From: JAMWDF01 sp964645405
Lineage (GTDB): Bacteria; Ratteibacteria; UBA8468; B48-G9; DSTR01
NCBI GenBank assembly: GCA_964645405.1
Contig: CAZYCA010000042.1
Coordinates: forward strand, 274,874-338,873
DNA length: 64,000 nucleotides
Reading direction: 5' to 3'
Shown here in pieces: positions 17,242 to 25,954 of the stretch. The translations under genes were made by a program, and so were the position numbers. Numbering within the stretch: the stretch's first letter is position 1; every line of letters begins with the position of its first letter. The notes below the pieces were generated by a model. The model saw only the letters and a list, made by a program, of their open reading frames with translations, had not been told where the DNA came from and did no database searches.

Positions 17242-18459
17242 TCAGCCACTCAAAATTTTCCAGTCAATTAATTCCGAGGTAGAGACAATTCTTCCTTCTC
17301 TTCTGGATTTCTCTGCTGCCTGGGCAATCACCACACTGTAAATACCTTCCCTGACTGAAGGAAAAGAGAAGGAATCCGGGTCCTGCCAGGAAAGAAGTAA
17401 TGATTCCAGCATAGTAGCGTCAGCCCCTCCATGTCCACCTTCTCCTCTTGTGAGCATGTGGGTAATCTGCTCTTTTTTCCACCTGGGATAAAGTACAATT
17501 TTGTTCTCACTTAAATCAGCCTCCAGGTGCCCGTGGGTACCAACCACGGTGTAACGTCTGGTAGACACTGGTGTGAAAAAACATTCCCAGTGGAAAATCC
17601 GGCTTCCGTTTTCGTACTCTACAAGAACAAAACCGTTATCATGTGTATCTTTTTTTGAGAGGTAGAGACAGGTATCCGGGTAGTAGTGATCATTTTCTGC
17701 CACCTTCTCGGTATAAAGTGGTGTCTGTATCTTACTGGCATCAGGACATAACAAACTGGCTTCACACGCCCGGCAGTAAGGACCTATTTTCTTCCCGTCA
17801 GGAGCAAAGGGTATGCCCTGCGGCTGGAAAATATCCACTCCAGCCATGGCTACCACCCTTAACGGTCTGGCCATATTCAAATACCAGTTAATGATGTCAA
17901 AATCATGACAGCCCTTATGACAGAAAAGACCACCGCTGTATTTATAAAAGCGGTTCCAGCGTCCCATATATGTCTTCCCACCTTCGTAAAAGTCCGCGTT
18001 GGTAATGTTGACTATCCGCCCAACTGCTCCGCTGTCCAGAATTTCCTTGAGGCGGCGACAGACCGGGTCATACCGCAAATTGAAACCAAGAAACAACCGA
18101 CGACCTGTCTCCTTCATGGTTTGATAAACTTTAAGACAGTCCTCTGTTTTTGTAGCCAGAGGTTTGTCCACAAACACATCTTTCCCTGCTTTCATCAGAC
18201 TGACAGCAATTTCTGCATGGGTAAAATCAGGTGTGGTTACTATAGCCAGGTCAATATCTTCTGTCAGTATCTGATGGTAGTCCTTATACTGAGGTACCAG
18301 ACACCCGGTTTTCTCCTTAAGAAAACCTGCTACTACCTGACAACGGGCTGGATTAACGTCACAAAGCGCCACCAGTTGCACATCTCTTTTCTGGCTGAGC
18401 GGTAAGACAAAACCGTAAAAACCACGACTTCCTGTTCCAATAACAGCTACCTTTACCAT
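17242..18459 (-). CDS. Gfo/Idh/MocA family oxidoreductase
   Basis: This 405-residue NAD(P)-dependent dehydrogenase has the N-terminal Rossmann fold (VAVIGTGSRGFYG), the conserved VDKPLATKTEDC (EKP-type motif) at about residues 95-105, and the C-terminal alpha/beta substrate domain. A cysteine group YCRACEASLLCP near residue 230 is typical of a subgroup of these proteins and could bind metal. The likely substrate is a sugar or cyclitol, but it cannot be named. GGAGGT precedes the ATG. It is the last gene of a three-gene minus-strand unit after an isomerase-like TIM barrel and a TauE/SafE permease. Confidence 0.88.
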   Translation of the reverse strand: MVKVAVIGTGSRGFYGFVLPLSQKRDVQLVALCDVNPARCQVVAGFLKEKTGCLVPQYKDYHQILTEDIDLAIVTTPDFTHAEIAVSLMKAGKDVFVDKPLATKTEDCLKVYQTMKETGRRLFLGFNLRYDPVCRRLKEILDSGAVGRIVNITNADFYEGGKTYMGRWNRFYKYSGGLFCHKGCHDFDIINWYLNMARPLRVVAMAGVDIFQPQGIPFAPDGKKIGPYCRACEASLLCPDASKIQTPLYTEKVAENDHYYPDTCLYLSKKDTHDNGFVLVEYENGSRIFHWECFFTPVSTRRYTVVGTHGHLEADLSENKIVLYPRWKKEQITHMLTRGEGGHGGADATMLESLLLSWQDPDSFSFPSVREGIYSVVIAQAAEKSRREGRIVSTSELIDWKILSG

Positions 18460-18476
18460 TCTTTACCTCCAGCTGA

Positions 18477-19241
18477 TTAAAAAATCAGTTTCAAAGAAGC
18501 AGCTGCTGCCACTATCTGGATAACAAGGGTAAATGTTTTCTCCGGGATTTTTCTCAGGACAAAAATTCCTGAAAATGCTCCCAGGGTAATAGCAGGTAAA
18601 ACCAAAAGATTAAGCTTCAAAGATTCTACGGTAATGAAACCAAGGTTGGTACTGAAAGGAACCTTGAACCAGTTCAGAAGAAAAAAGTACCAGGCAGCAG
18701 TCCCAACAAACTCTACCTTGGGAAGTCTCATCGCCAGGAGATAAATAATCAGGATAGGACCGGCTGCATTAGCCATCATTGTGGTGATACCCGCAAGCAA
18801 CCCCACTCCAGCCGCAAACCACCAGTAATCAGGAACCCTGGTTTCTTCCGTCTGGCTTTTCTGGTACCACCAGTTGAGAAAAAGGAGTACCAGAATCACT
18901 GTCCCGATTACCCTTGATAACCGCAGGTCGTCCAGCCAGATACGACCGCCTGGTGCCAGACGCAAAATCATATAGCCCAGGATAATCCCGGTAGCTGCCC
19001 AGGGTAAAAGTCTGATTAGATGAACCCATGATGCTTTCCGGCGATAGTAAATCACAGCAAAGAAATCTCCAAAAATGAGCATCGGAAGAACTACACCGGT
19101 GGAAGCCCTTGCAGGAATAACCATAGCGACTAAAGGGATAGCAGCAAAACCTGCTCCCGGGATACCAGTCTTGGAAAGACCAATGAGAAGCCCGCTTATC
19201 AACAAAAGTAGCCACCCCCAGAAAGAAATTTCCGTGACCAT
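18477..19241 (-). CDS. TauE/SafE family membrane permease
   Basis: The 254-residue protein is almost entirely hydrophobic with about eight predicted membrane spans (for instance WGWLLLLISGLLIGLSK at the start, and a repeat of the motif family in the second half, GVGLLAGITTMMANAAGPI). The G-(L)-x-K-T-G and MMANAAGP elements are characteristic of TauE/SafE/YfcA anion exporters, which move sulfite, sulfoacetate or related small organic anions. It sits 18 nt downstream of an isomerase-like gene and 17 nt upstream of a Gfo/Idh dehydrogenase, so it may export or import an acid made in the same pathway. Specificity is unknown. Confidence 0.85.
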   Translation of the reverse strand: MVTEISFWGWLLLLISGLLIGLSKTGIPGAGFAAIPLVAMVIPARASTGVVLPMLIFGDFFAVIYYRRKASWVHLIRLLPWAATGIILGYMILRLAPGGRIWLDDLRLSRVIGTVILVLLFLNWWYQKSQTEETRVPDYWWFAAGVGLLAGITTMMANAAGPILIIYLLAMRLPKVEFVGTAAWYFFLLNWFKVPFSTNLGFITVESLKLNLLVLPAITLGAFSGIFVLRKIPEKTFTLVIQIVAAAASLKLIF

Positions 19242-19259
19242 GTTTGAAGCAGAGAAATA

Positions 19260-20018
19260 TCAGAGTAAGGAAATTGCCTGCCTGAGAGCATCCTCATCAC
19301 TGCCGGCAGGGAAAAACTCCAGCCCGAGATAACCTGTGTATGGCAACCGGTTAATTACAGAAAAAATAGCCCGGTAGTCAAGTTCTCCTCCGACAAGTTC
19401 ACCTCTGCCCGGTACCCCGGCAGCATGGAAATGCCCGATGAAAGGCAAATACCTCTCAATCTTTGTTAGAATGTTACCCTCTGTGACTTGTTGATGGTAG
19501 ATATCAAAAAGTATCTTCAAAGCAGGGGAATTAACTTCTTCCACGATATCCACCGCCTCACCCACCCTGGTTAACCAGTAGCCAGGATGGTTAACCACCG
19601 GGTTCAGAGGTTCCAGAACTAAAGTAATACCGTTACCAGCAGCCACCGCAGACATTGCCCGCAGTTTCCGCACTACCCGTCTTCTTGTCTGTTCAAAGCT
19701 TTCCCCGGCTACTACATTTCCAGTAGTCACAATCAAAGTGGAACATCCAAGTTTCTTAGCGATAGAGGCGGAGTTTGCCACTCCTTCCACCAGCAATTTC
19801 TCGTTACCTTCCGTGGTAAGAGCAAAGTTTGGCTCCATACACATAGCAGCCAGGGCAAGACTTGTTTCTTCCTGTGCTGCGCTTATCTCCTGAAGGTTCT
19901 TATTCTGCCAGGACCAGAATTCAAACGCAGCAAACCCGAGTTTTTTCACCTGCCTGATTTTTTCTGCAAGGGACATCCCTTTCCAGAATGCCTCCACACA
20001 AACAGATAACTTGACCAT
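19260..20018 (-). CDS. Hydroxypyruvate isomerase-like TIM barrel (AP endonuclease 2 superfamily)
   Basis: The 252-residue protein is a xylose-isomerase-like TIM barrel. Metal-site glutamates and histidines are visible in LVLEPLNPVVNHPGYWL, ILFDIYHQQVTEGN, IGHFHAAGVPGRGE and YLGLEFFP, in the order found in hydroxypyruvate isomerase (Hyi) and tagatose epimerases. It probably isomerises a small sugar or hydroxy-acid with a divalent metal. AAAGGA before the ATG supports the start. It leads a minus-strand transcript with the TauE/SafE permease and a Gfo/Idh dehydrogenase. The Hyi label is by resemblance; epimerase or dehydratase activity is also possible. Confidence 0.82.
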   Translation of the reverse strand: MVKLSVCVEAFWKGMSLAEKIRQVKKLGFAAFEFWSWQNKNLQEISAAQEETSLALAAMCMEPNFALTTEGNEKLLVEGVANSASIAKKLGCSTLIVTTGNVVAGESFEQTRRRVVRKLRAMSAVAAGNGITLVLEPLNPVVNHPGYWLTRVGEAVDIVEEVNSPALKILFDIYHQQVTEGNILTKIERYLPFIGHFHAAGVPGRGELVGGELDYRAIFSVINRLPYTGYLGLEFFPAGSDEDALRQAISLL

Positions 20019-20081
20019 TTTTCCTTTCTGGGTTAGTCAGTATAACACTATCAGGAAGAAAAGACAAAACAAAGGAGAAAA

Positions 20082-20618
20082 ATGAGCTTCCTTACTCTGG
20101 TCAAAGAAAGACGTAGTGTCAGAAACTATCTCAGCACACCTGTACCAAGACAACTTCTGGAATATTGCTTTGAAGCAACCAGATTAGCGCCCTCAGCCTG
20201 TAATCAGCAACCCTGGTACTTTATCGCTGTGGAAAGTCCTTCCTTACGACAAAAACTGGGTAAGGCTGCTTTTTCAGGTATCTATTCCCTGAATCAGTTT
20301 GCTCTGGCTGCTCCGGTTCTGGTGGTAGTGGTGGCAAAAGCATCTAAAGTTTTGCCAAAAGTAGCAGGCTTTTTAAAAAAAACACCGTACTACCTGATAG
20401 ATGTGGCTATTGCCTGCCAGCATTTTGTCCTTGCTGCTACTGAGGAAGGACTGGGCACTTGCTGGCTGGGATGGTTTAACGAAAAGGCTGTAAAAAAGGT
20501 ACTGGGGCTAAAGCAGAGTGAGCATGTGCCCATAATGATAAGCGTCGGCTATGCCCGGGAAAAAGAAAATACTGTCGTGCGGAGAAAAAAACTGGAAGAA
20601 ATAAGAATCTATAAGTGA
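20082..20618 (+). CDS. Nitroreductase family protein
   Basis: This 178-residue FMN-dependent oxidoreductase starts with the family signature VKERRSVRNYLSTPVPRQLLEYCFEATRLAPSACNQQPW-like segments; the RRSVR and APSACNQQPW motifs bind FMN phosphate and flavin. EEGLGTCWLGWFNEKAVKKVLG near residue 130 is the second conserved element. It is a short form, typical of single-domain nitroreductases that reduce quinones, nitro compounds or other electrophiles. AAAGGAG lies 5 nt before the ATG. It stands alone, divergent from the TIM-barrel operon and convergent with the URO-D-like gene (2 nt between stops). The physiological substrate is unknown. Confidence 0.88.
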   Translation: MSFLTLVKERRSVRNYLSTPVPRQLLEYCFEATRLAPSACNQQPWYFIAVESPSLRQKLGKAAFSGIYSLNQFALAAPVLVVVVAKASKVLPKVAGFLKKTPYYLIDVAIACQHFVLAATEEGLGTCWLGWFNEKAVKKVLGLKQSEHVPIMISVGYAREKENTVVRRKKLEEIRIYK

Positions 20619-20620
20619 GG

Positions 20621-21718
20621 TCAATAGTTTCTCATGGAAACAGCAGTCTCCACAAAAATTCTGTAGTTAGTCTCCACATGCTCCGGTAGTCTGGACCAGG
20701 TCGTAGGAGAAGATGTTGGACAGAGAATAAAGTTACCACCGGGTTTGCCCTGCCTGACAGTATCTTCCACCAGTTTTTTCATTTCTTCTGGTTTCAGACA
20801 ATCAAAAGCTCCATCTTCCACATTGCCCTCCAATGTCATTCTGCCAGCACATCTGGCTTTAGCCTGGCTCAGTGTAATCTTGCTTACCGGGGGAGGTTCA
20901 ATGGGATTAAGACAATCAACTCCCAAATCTATAAACCCTTCCAGAACTTCAGACATATCTCCGTGACAGTGCACCCAGACTACCTTCCCTGCCTGGTGAA
21001 TTAACTCCGCTATCCTTCTGTCATAGGCGACCACAAACTCCTGAAAATCCCTCACTGAAGCCAGTGGTGGTATACATAACTCCGGACCAACCCAGCCGTA
21101 AGCGTCACCCAGATTATTACTTAAATAGTGTTTTACCAGTCTTTCCAGAAACTGGAAAGAACGACTAATCATCAGATGCAGCAACTGGCGGTAGTCATAA
21201 AGCCAGTAACCAAACGTTTCTGAGCCCATCAATCTCTGAATGGAGTACATAGCCTCATCAATTCCTACCATTAAAAGAGCCCTTTCTCCAGTTTTTCTCT
21301 TCAGTTCCCAGTAAGAATCTAACTTCGGTAACTGTGTCCGGGAGGGAAGGGAAAGATATTTTTCTGCATCCTCGGGAGTTTCAATCAAATATTTCACACA
21401 CCGCCCCGGAGATCCATCAAGGAAAGAGCAAAAAATTTCTGTTAGCGGACCTTGAGGTGTCTCCCAGATTATTTTCACTTCCTGCTGGCCGTTTCTCACC
21501 GGTCCTTTTTCTATCCTTCTTTTCACTGAAGATGGCGGCCATTCGTCAGAGCCCGGGGTCCAGTCCCGGATTATTTCCAGTTCATATTTTTCTATTAACT
21601 GGTATAAAACCTTCCAGTCATCCCGTGGATTTAAAGGGTCCACTCCCCAGAGCCTGATGGGCATGCGGTCAGTTTCCTGCCTTTTGAAAACACGGAGAAG
21701 TCTTTCCCGGCATGTCAT
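20621..21718 (-). CDS. Uroporphyrinogen decarboxylase (URO-D) fold protein
   Basis: The 365-residue protein has the URO-D/methyltransferase fold: the opening RERLLRVFKRQETDRMPI, an active-site-like HCHGDMSEVLEGFIDLGVDCLNPIEPPP near residue 250, and CPTSSPTT near the C-terminus. It belongs to the diverse group of URO-D-like proteins common in anaerobic and PVC genomes, which are mostly not heme enzymes; many are corrinoid or thiol methyltransferases. The usual HemE arginine motif is absent and no other heme gene is present, so a methyltransferase or unknown lyase role is more likely. No corrinoid protein gene is adjacent. Confidence 0.78.
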   Translation of the reverse strand: MTCRERLLRVFKRQETDRMPIRLWGVDPLNPRDDWKVLYQLIEKYELEIIRDWTPGSDEWPPSSVKRRIEKGPVRNGQQEVKIIWETPQGPLTEIFCSFLDGSPGRCVKYLIETPEDAEKYLSLPSRTQLPKLDSYWELKRKTGERALLMVGIDEAMYSIQRLMGSETFGYWLYDYRQLLHLMISRSFQFLERLVKHYLSNNLGDAYGWVGPELCIPPLASVRDFQEFVVAYDRRIAELIHQAGKVVWVHCHGDMSEVLEGFIDLGVDCLNPIEPPPVSKITLSQAKARCAGRMTLEGNVEDGAFDCLKPEEMKKLVEDTVRQGKPGGNFILCPTSSPTTWSRLPEHVETNYRIFVETAVSMRNY

Positions 21719-21762
21719 AAATCTTCCTTTTTAAAACAGAAATATAACACAGATACGCTGCT

Positions 21763-21791
21763 TTGACAAAGTACTGTTTTGGTGGTAAAAA
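21763..21791 (+). promoter_or_regulatory. Promoter for the 21823 dehydrogenase
   Basis: TTGACA (21763-21768), 17 bp, TAAAAA (21786-21791). It lies in the divergent gap between the URO-D-like gene and the Gfo/Idh gene, 31 nt before the ATG, with AGGAGG in between. Confidence 0.55.
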
Positions 21792-21822
21792 CTATAAACT
21801 TTGTTAAAAAACAGGAGGGAAA

Positions 21823-22854
21823 ATGGCAAAATTGACAGCTCCCGAAGACATAAAGGTGGCTACTATCGGTTACGGTGGGGCTTTCCATATGGGGAAATAT
21901 CATCTGGAGCTCTGCAGGCAGGCAGGAATGAAACCTGTGGCAGTGGCTGAGATTGATGCTCAGCGACTGGAACAGGCCAGGAAAGATTTTCCTGGAATTG
22001 AAACTTATTCTTCAACCAGTTTGCTGCTGAAAAAGTCTTCAGCAAACCTGGTGATTATTATTACCCCACATAACACTCATGCACGACTGGCACTACAGTG
22101 TTTGAAGGCTGGCAGGCATGTAGTAGTGGAAAAACCTATGGCTATTACAACAGCAGAGTGCGATGCGATGATAGAAACAGCTCACCGCAAGAATCTGCTT
22201 CTTTCTACTTTCCACAACCGACACTGGGATGGGTGTATTATGGAAGCGGTGAGAAGAATTAAGTCCGGTGTCATCGGTGAAGTCTTCCGTATTGAGGCTC
22301 ATATGGGAGGATACAGCCAGCCTAAAGACTGGTGGCGTTCCTCCAGAACTATTTCTGGTGGCATCCTTTACGACTGGGGTGTCCACCTTCTGGAATACAG
22401 CCTGCAGATTATTCAGTCCGAGATTAAAGAAGTCACCGGTTTTGACAGAACTGGTTACTGGGCAAATTTTACTTCCTGGGGTAAGGACACTATTGAAGAT
22501 GAAGGTTTTGCGGTCGTCAGGTTTGCCAGTGGAGCCTGGTTAACACTGATGATCAGTCAACTGGATTCCAACCCTAAAAAAGGACAGCTGGAAATTACTG
22601 GTACTAAAGGTACCTATATTATGAGTGGTGGAGAATATGAGATTATTACTCACCGGGGAGCAGAAACTTGCATTACCAGAGGACCCAATCCCCCTTCGGA
22701 ACACTGGCGCTATTACCAGAATATTGCCAGCCATCTAACCAAGGATGAACCGCTGGTTATCACACCAGAGTGGTCAAGACGGCCAATCCATATTCTGGAC
22801 CTGGCCTGCCGGAGTGCCAGACTGGGAAAAAGTCTCAAAGCAAAGTATCACTAA
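21823..22854 (+). CDS. Gfo/Idh/MocA family oxidoreductase
   Basis: This 343-residue dehydrogenase has a slightly unusual Rossmann motif (VATIGYGGAFHMGKYH) and a clear VVEKPMAITTAECD motif at about residues 102-115. The C-terminal domain carries SGGILYDWGVHLLEYSLQI, the conserved G-G-x-x-x-D-x-x-x-H catalytic segment. AGGAGGG precedes the ATG and a sigma-70 promoter lies just upstream. It is a single-gene transcript that converges on another Gfo/Idh gene with 4 nt between the stops. The substrate is probably a sugar or inositol derivative. Confidence 0.88.
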   Translation: MAKLTAPEDIKVATIGYGGAFHMGKYHLELCRQAGMKPVAVAEIDAQRLEQARKDFPGIETYSSTSLLLKKSSANLVIIITPHNTHARLALQCLKAGRHVVVEKPMAITTAECDAMIETAHRKNLLLSTFHNRHWDGCIMEAVRRIKSGVIGEVFRIEAHMGGYSQPKDWWRSSRTISGGILYDWGVHLLEYSLQIIQSEIKEVTGFDRTGYWANFTSWGKDTIEDEGFAVVRFASGAWLTLMISQLDSNPKKGQLEITGTKGTYIMSGGEYEIITHRGAETCITRGPNPPSEHWRYYQNIASHLTKDEPLVITPEWSRRPIHILDLACRSARLGKSLKAKYH

Positions 22855-22858
22855 TTGT

Positions 22859-23956
22859 TTAATTCGAAAGAAAACTGTAATCCACGGGAACTTTTTCTCC
22901 AGTACGGAGAGAAGTTTCACAGGCAAAGACTACTGCCATAGACTTAGCGCTGTCAGCAGCACTCATAAGTGGTGGCTTATTTTCTTTTAACCTTCTCACA
23001 AAATCAAGGAAAAAACCAGGTGTATCATGGTGGAGAAGATAATTGGGCAGGCCCTGATAGGATTCTGTCCGTTTTAACCTGGTATTCCCGCTTTTTCCAG
23101 CAAAGTAGATTACCTGGATGAAAGCCCGCCAGAAGTCTGCTCTTAAACCACCTTCGGAACCCACTATCTTTATCCCGTACTCATGACCCAAATCAGGTTC
23201 TGTGCCTGGAACCTCTACCGGGTAGACTCCAAGATGTTGAATGGTAGTTAACTGAGCCAGCTTTCCTCCCGGGAAAAAACAGAGAGTACAGGCTGGTTCC
23301 CGGTAACCACGATGCCAGCCATCCGGGCCTCTCAGATTGGGAGCCGGCACAGCCAGAACTGATTCTACCTCACAGTTCATGTAATAGCGGAAAAGGTCCA
23401 GACGATGACATCCTTCTTCTATAAAATAGCCGCCCACCTTGTCCGGGTCAGCCCGCCAGTCTCCTTGTTTTTTCACAAATCCTGTCCCACCACAGTTATG
23501 AACAAAATGGATATTCATCACCTCACCCAGTTCCCCGGATTCAATAATTTCCTTAATTCTTCTGGACATCAAGGAATACCGCATTTCAAAGTTCACCTGA
23601 AAAATCTTACCTGTTTTCTTCTCAGCCTTAAGAATGCTAAGTACTTCTTCTTTATTCATACCCATTGGTTTTTCCGAAAAAACATGTTTGCCTTTTTCCA
23701 GACAGGAAACTGCCACCTGCGCATGGACAAAGTTGGGAGTGGAATTGACGACCAGGTCAGGTTCCTCGCTGGCAAGAAGCTGGAGATAGTCCTGGTACAC
23801 AGGAACAGAAATCTGGTGTTTAAGCTTTTGCCTTCTCTCCTCTGAAACTTCAGCTACAGCCACCAGTTCTGTTTCTTCGCTGTTTTGTACTGTCCGTATT
23901 ATTCCGGAACCTGCCCCTCCTGCTCCTACCACAGCCACCCTTACTTTTTTCTCCAT
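22859..23956 (-). CDS. Gfo/Idh/MocA family oxidoreductase
   Basis: The 365-residue protein has the dinucleotide motif VAVVGAGGAGSGIIR, the EKP motif in VFSEKPMGMNKEEV near residue 95, and the catalytic segment GGYFIEEGCHRLDLFRYY near 175. AAAGGAG precedes the ATG. It starts 4 nt after the end of a TIM-barrel gene on the same strand, and such pairs are typical of small sugar-degradation operons where an isomerase and a dehydrogenase act in sequence. It is clearly a distinct paralogue of its convergent neighbour, not a duplicate. Confidence 0.88.
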   Translation of the reverse strand: MEKKVRVAVVGAGGAGSGIIRTVQNSEETELVAVAEVSEERRQKLKHQISVPVYQDYLQLLASEEPDLVVNSTPNFVHAQVAVSCLEKGKHVFSEKPMGMNKEEVLSILKAEKKTGKIFQVNFEMRYSLMSRRIKEIIESGELGEVMNIHFVHNCGGTGFVKKQGDWRADPDKVGGYFIEEGCHRLDLFRYYMNCEVESVLAVPAPNLRGPDGWHRGYREPACTLCFFPGGKLAQLTTIQHLGVYPVEVPGTEPDLGHEYGIKIVGSEGGLRADFWRAFIQVIYFAGKSGNTRLKRTESYQGLPNYLLHHDTPGFFLDFVRRLKENKPPLMSAADSAKSMAVVFACETSLRTGEKVPVDYSFLSN

Positions 23957-23960
23957 TCTG

Positions 23961-24926
23961 TTACTCCTTTCCTTCTTTCCTGACAGTTGCCTGGCGATAA
24001 GTTTTCACCCTTCTTCTTAAAGCCTTCTTCCAGTAATTTACGCTTAATCTTACCTGCTCTAAAGCCCTATCATCCCCGGGCTCAAAAACAGGAACGAAAA
24101 TCTCCACCAGAAGTGTCATCTGCGGGACACCGCTGTCTTCAATTGCTCTTAAAACTTTATCTGCACGGATTTTTCCGCGGCGGTTATAACTAAAGGTAAA
24201 GGGCCAGTGCCGGCTGGTAATCCCATCAGTCTGGTGCAAATGGACAGCCTTTGCCCAGCAGGAACAATACCTTAACCACTCATAAGGATTTTTTTCTCTT
24301 CTCTCTTTACCTGTTCTGGCAAGATGATGCCCAACATCAAGACAGAGGCGAACCGGCAGGCAGGCTTTCTCGTTCAATCTTTCCATCATTTCCAGGCTTT
24401 CCCTGATGGTACAGGGAGGCTCCCTTCTCACAGACATTGGTTCTATCAGCAGAAATTCCAGTCTTTGTTTGGCTGCTTCTTCTGAAAGCTGGCACCAAAG
24501 ATCCATGGCTTCTTGCATTCTTTTTTTTCTTACTGCTAAATCCTTACTCTCGCTTAAAGACAGAGCACCGGTAAATCCCCCTGCCCCAGACGCTCCAATT
24601 TCCCTGGCAAAACAAACCGCGGCTTTAAACCATTTCAGAGAATACTGCCGCCATTCCTTATCCGGATGATAAAGAAAACTGTTATCATGATGGCCAGAAC
24701 CGGTAAAAACGCTATGAATGTTAACCCTGTATCTTTCCGCAGCCTTCCTGATTTCCTGAATTTGCTTCCGGCGGTATACCTGCGGCCAATCAACCTGGAA
24801 ATTATCCAGAGAGTACTGCAGGCAATCAAGACCGAGTTTTTCCCTGACAAGCCTGAATTTTTCAGAAGGGGAAGGCCATCTGGTAGTCATAAAATAGGTG
24901 TTTACGCCCAGAGTGTAATCTGTCAT
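23961..24926 (-). CDS. Sugar phosphate isomerase/epimerase-like TIM barrel
   Basis: The protein of 321 residues (from this start) is a xylose-isomerase-like TIM barrel with candidate metal ligands in LEFLLIEPMSVRRE, VRLCLDVGHHLARTG, AVHLHQTDG and MTLLVEIFVPVFEPG. The ATG at 24926 has AAAGGT upstream and lies below a TTGACA/GAAAAT promoter (about 24964-24992). An in-frame GTG at 24962 with AAAGGAG 6 nt before it is an alternative, adding 12 residues. The frame continues open to 25028, but that extension looks untranslated. It is the first gene of a pair with a Gfo/Idh dehydrogenase and is divergent from the HEAT-repeat gene. Confidence 0.8.
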   Translation of the reverse strand: MTDYTLGVNTYFMTTRWPSPSEKFRLVREKLGLDCLQYSLDNFQVDWPQVYRRKQIQEIRKAAERYRVNIHSVFTGSGHHDNSFLYHPDKEWRQYSLKWFKAAVCFAREIGASGAGGFTGALSLSESKDLAVRKKRMQEAMDLWCQLSEEAAKQRLEFLLIEPMSVRREPPCTIRESLEMMERLNEKACLPVRLCLDVGHHLARTGKERREKNPYEWLRYCSCWAKAVHLHQTDGITSRHWPFTFSYNRRGKIRADKVLRAIEDSGVPQMTLLVEIFVPVFEPGDDRALEQVRLSVNYWKKALRRRVKTYRQATVRKEGKE

Positions 24927-25060
24927 TTTTACCTTTTTTTTATGAATTAAAAGTCTGCCCACAATTTTCTCCTTTCGTTTTCTGTCTGTCAAGGTGCTTT
25001 CTTGCCTGAAACACCCTTCTGATGCCAAAATATATAAAGGTAATTTTACAGGAGGTTACC

Positions 25061-25951
25061 ATGCCATTCTGGGGATGGGGTAAACCGGACATAGACAAAC
25101 TTATTGCCACAAAAGATGTCAGCGGACTTATGAGAGCCCTCGGGTATAAAAAAGACCCTTATATCCGCAAAAAGGCAGCCGAAGAACTTGGCAGGCTGAA
25201 AGAAAAAAAAGCCCTGGACGCCATTGGCCAGTGCCTTCAGGATAGCGATTTTTCCGTGAGGGTAAAGGCTGCGGAAGCACTCGGTCGGATTGGCGGACCA
25301 GAGGCTCTAAAATATTTGCTGGCAGCCGCCCATGACACGGAACAAAAAGTTCGTTTCCAGGTCCTGGAAGCATTAGGCCGCATTGGTGGACCTGGTGCTA
25401 TCTCTGCCATTATTGATGCCCTTTCAGACAGAGAAGAAGCTATCCGTGGTGTAGCAGCAGAAGCCGCAGGAAAATTAGCAGAGCCAGCAGCCATTCCTCA
25501 CCTGATAAAAGCCCTTGGCGACCGTAAAGCAGGAGTAAGACTGAAAGCCAGCGAGGCTTTAGCTGCGATTGGCCAGCTGGCTTTTGAACCACTTCTTAAG
25601 ACCTTGAAGAATACTTCCTCACCAGAATGCCGCTGGGCTTCAATCTATGCTCTCGGGCTTTTGCGTAATCCAGCTGCTGTAGAAACACTAATGAGTTTTG
25701 CTTCTGACAGCAACCCTGAAGTCCGGGAAGCTGTCATGGAAGCCCTGGGACGTATTGGTGAGAAAAAAAGTGTGGATACCCTTATCCAGGCTCTAAATGA
25801 CCCGGAATGGCCGGTCCGGAAAAAAGCAGCCGACAGTCTTGCCCGGATCGGTGAGCCTAAGGCTCTGCCTTTCCTGGAAGAAGCCCTGAGTAAAGAAAAA
25901 TCAAAAGACGTGGAACATACAATGCGCCGGGCTATAGAAATACTGAAATAA
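25061..25951 (+). CDS. HEAT-repeat protein
   Basis: The 296-residue protein is built of about eight HEAT/PBS-lyase repeats of 31 residues. Each has the pattern A/V-R-x-x-A-A-E-A-L-G-x-I/L-G (SVRVKAAEALGRIGGPEALK, KVRFQVLEALGRIGGPGAI, GVRLKASEALAAIGQLA and so on). Such solenoids bind protein partners or assist cofactor attachment. No enzyme motif is seen and no signal peptide, so it is cytoplasmic. AGGAGGT 5 nt before ATG 25061 fixes the start over the upstream ATG at 25022. It is followed after 3 nt by an epimerase-like gene and then by the secreted glycosidase-like genes, possibly one transcript. Confidence 0.85.
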   Translation: MPFWGWGKPDIDKLIATKDVSGLMRALGYKKDPYIRKKAAEELGRLKEKKALDAIGQCLQDSDFSVRVKAAEALGRIGGPEALKYLLAAAHDTEQKVRFQVLEALGRIGGPGAISAIIDALSDREEAIRGVAAEAAGKLAEPAAIPHLIKALGDRKAGVRLKASEALAAIGQLAFEPLLKTLKNTSSPECRWASIYALGLLRNPAAVETLMSFASDSNPEVREAVMEALGRIGEKKSVDTLIQALNDPEWPVRKKAADSLARIGEPKALPFLEEALSKEKSKDVEHTMRRAIEILK

Positions 25952-25954
25952 ATT

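Noticed and set aside
17905..18405. A 166-codon plus-strand frame opposite the Gfo/Idh gene at 17242-18459
   Set aside because: The minus-strand gene has a complete family signature and ribosome site; the plus frame has neither.
21069..21079. GGTATACATAA as an operator half-match
   Set aside because: Inside the URO-D-like gene with mismatched flanks and no promoter near it.
22268..22543. 91-codon plus-strand frame overlapping the Gfo/Idh gene 21823-22854
   Set aside because: It is out of frame with the conserved dehydrogenase and lacks its own start signals.
24770..24780. GGTATACC as a further GTATAC operator
   Set aside because: It lies inside coding sequence, away from a promoter, and its flanks do not match the consensus.
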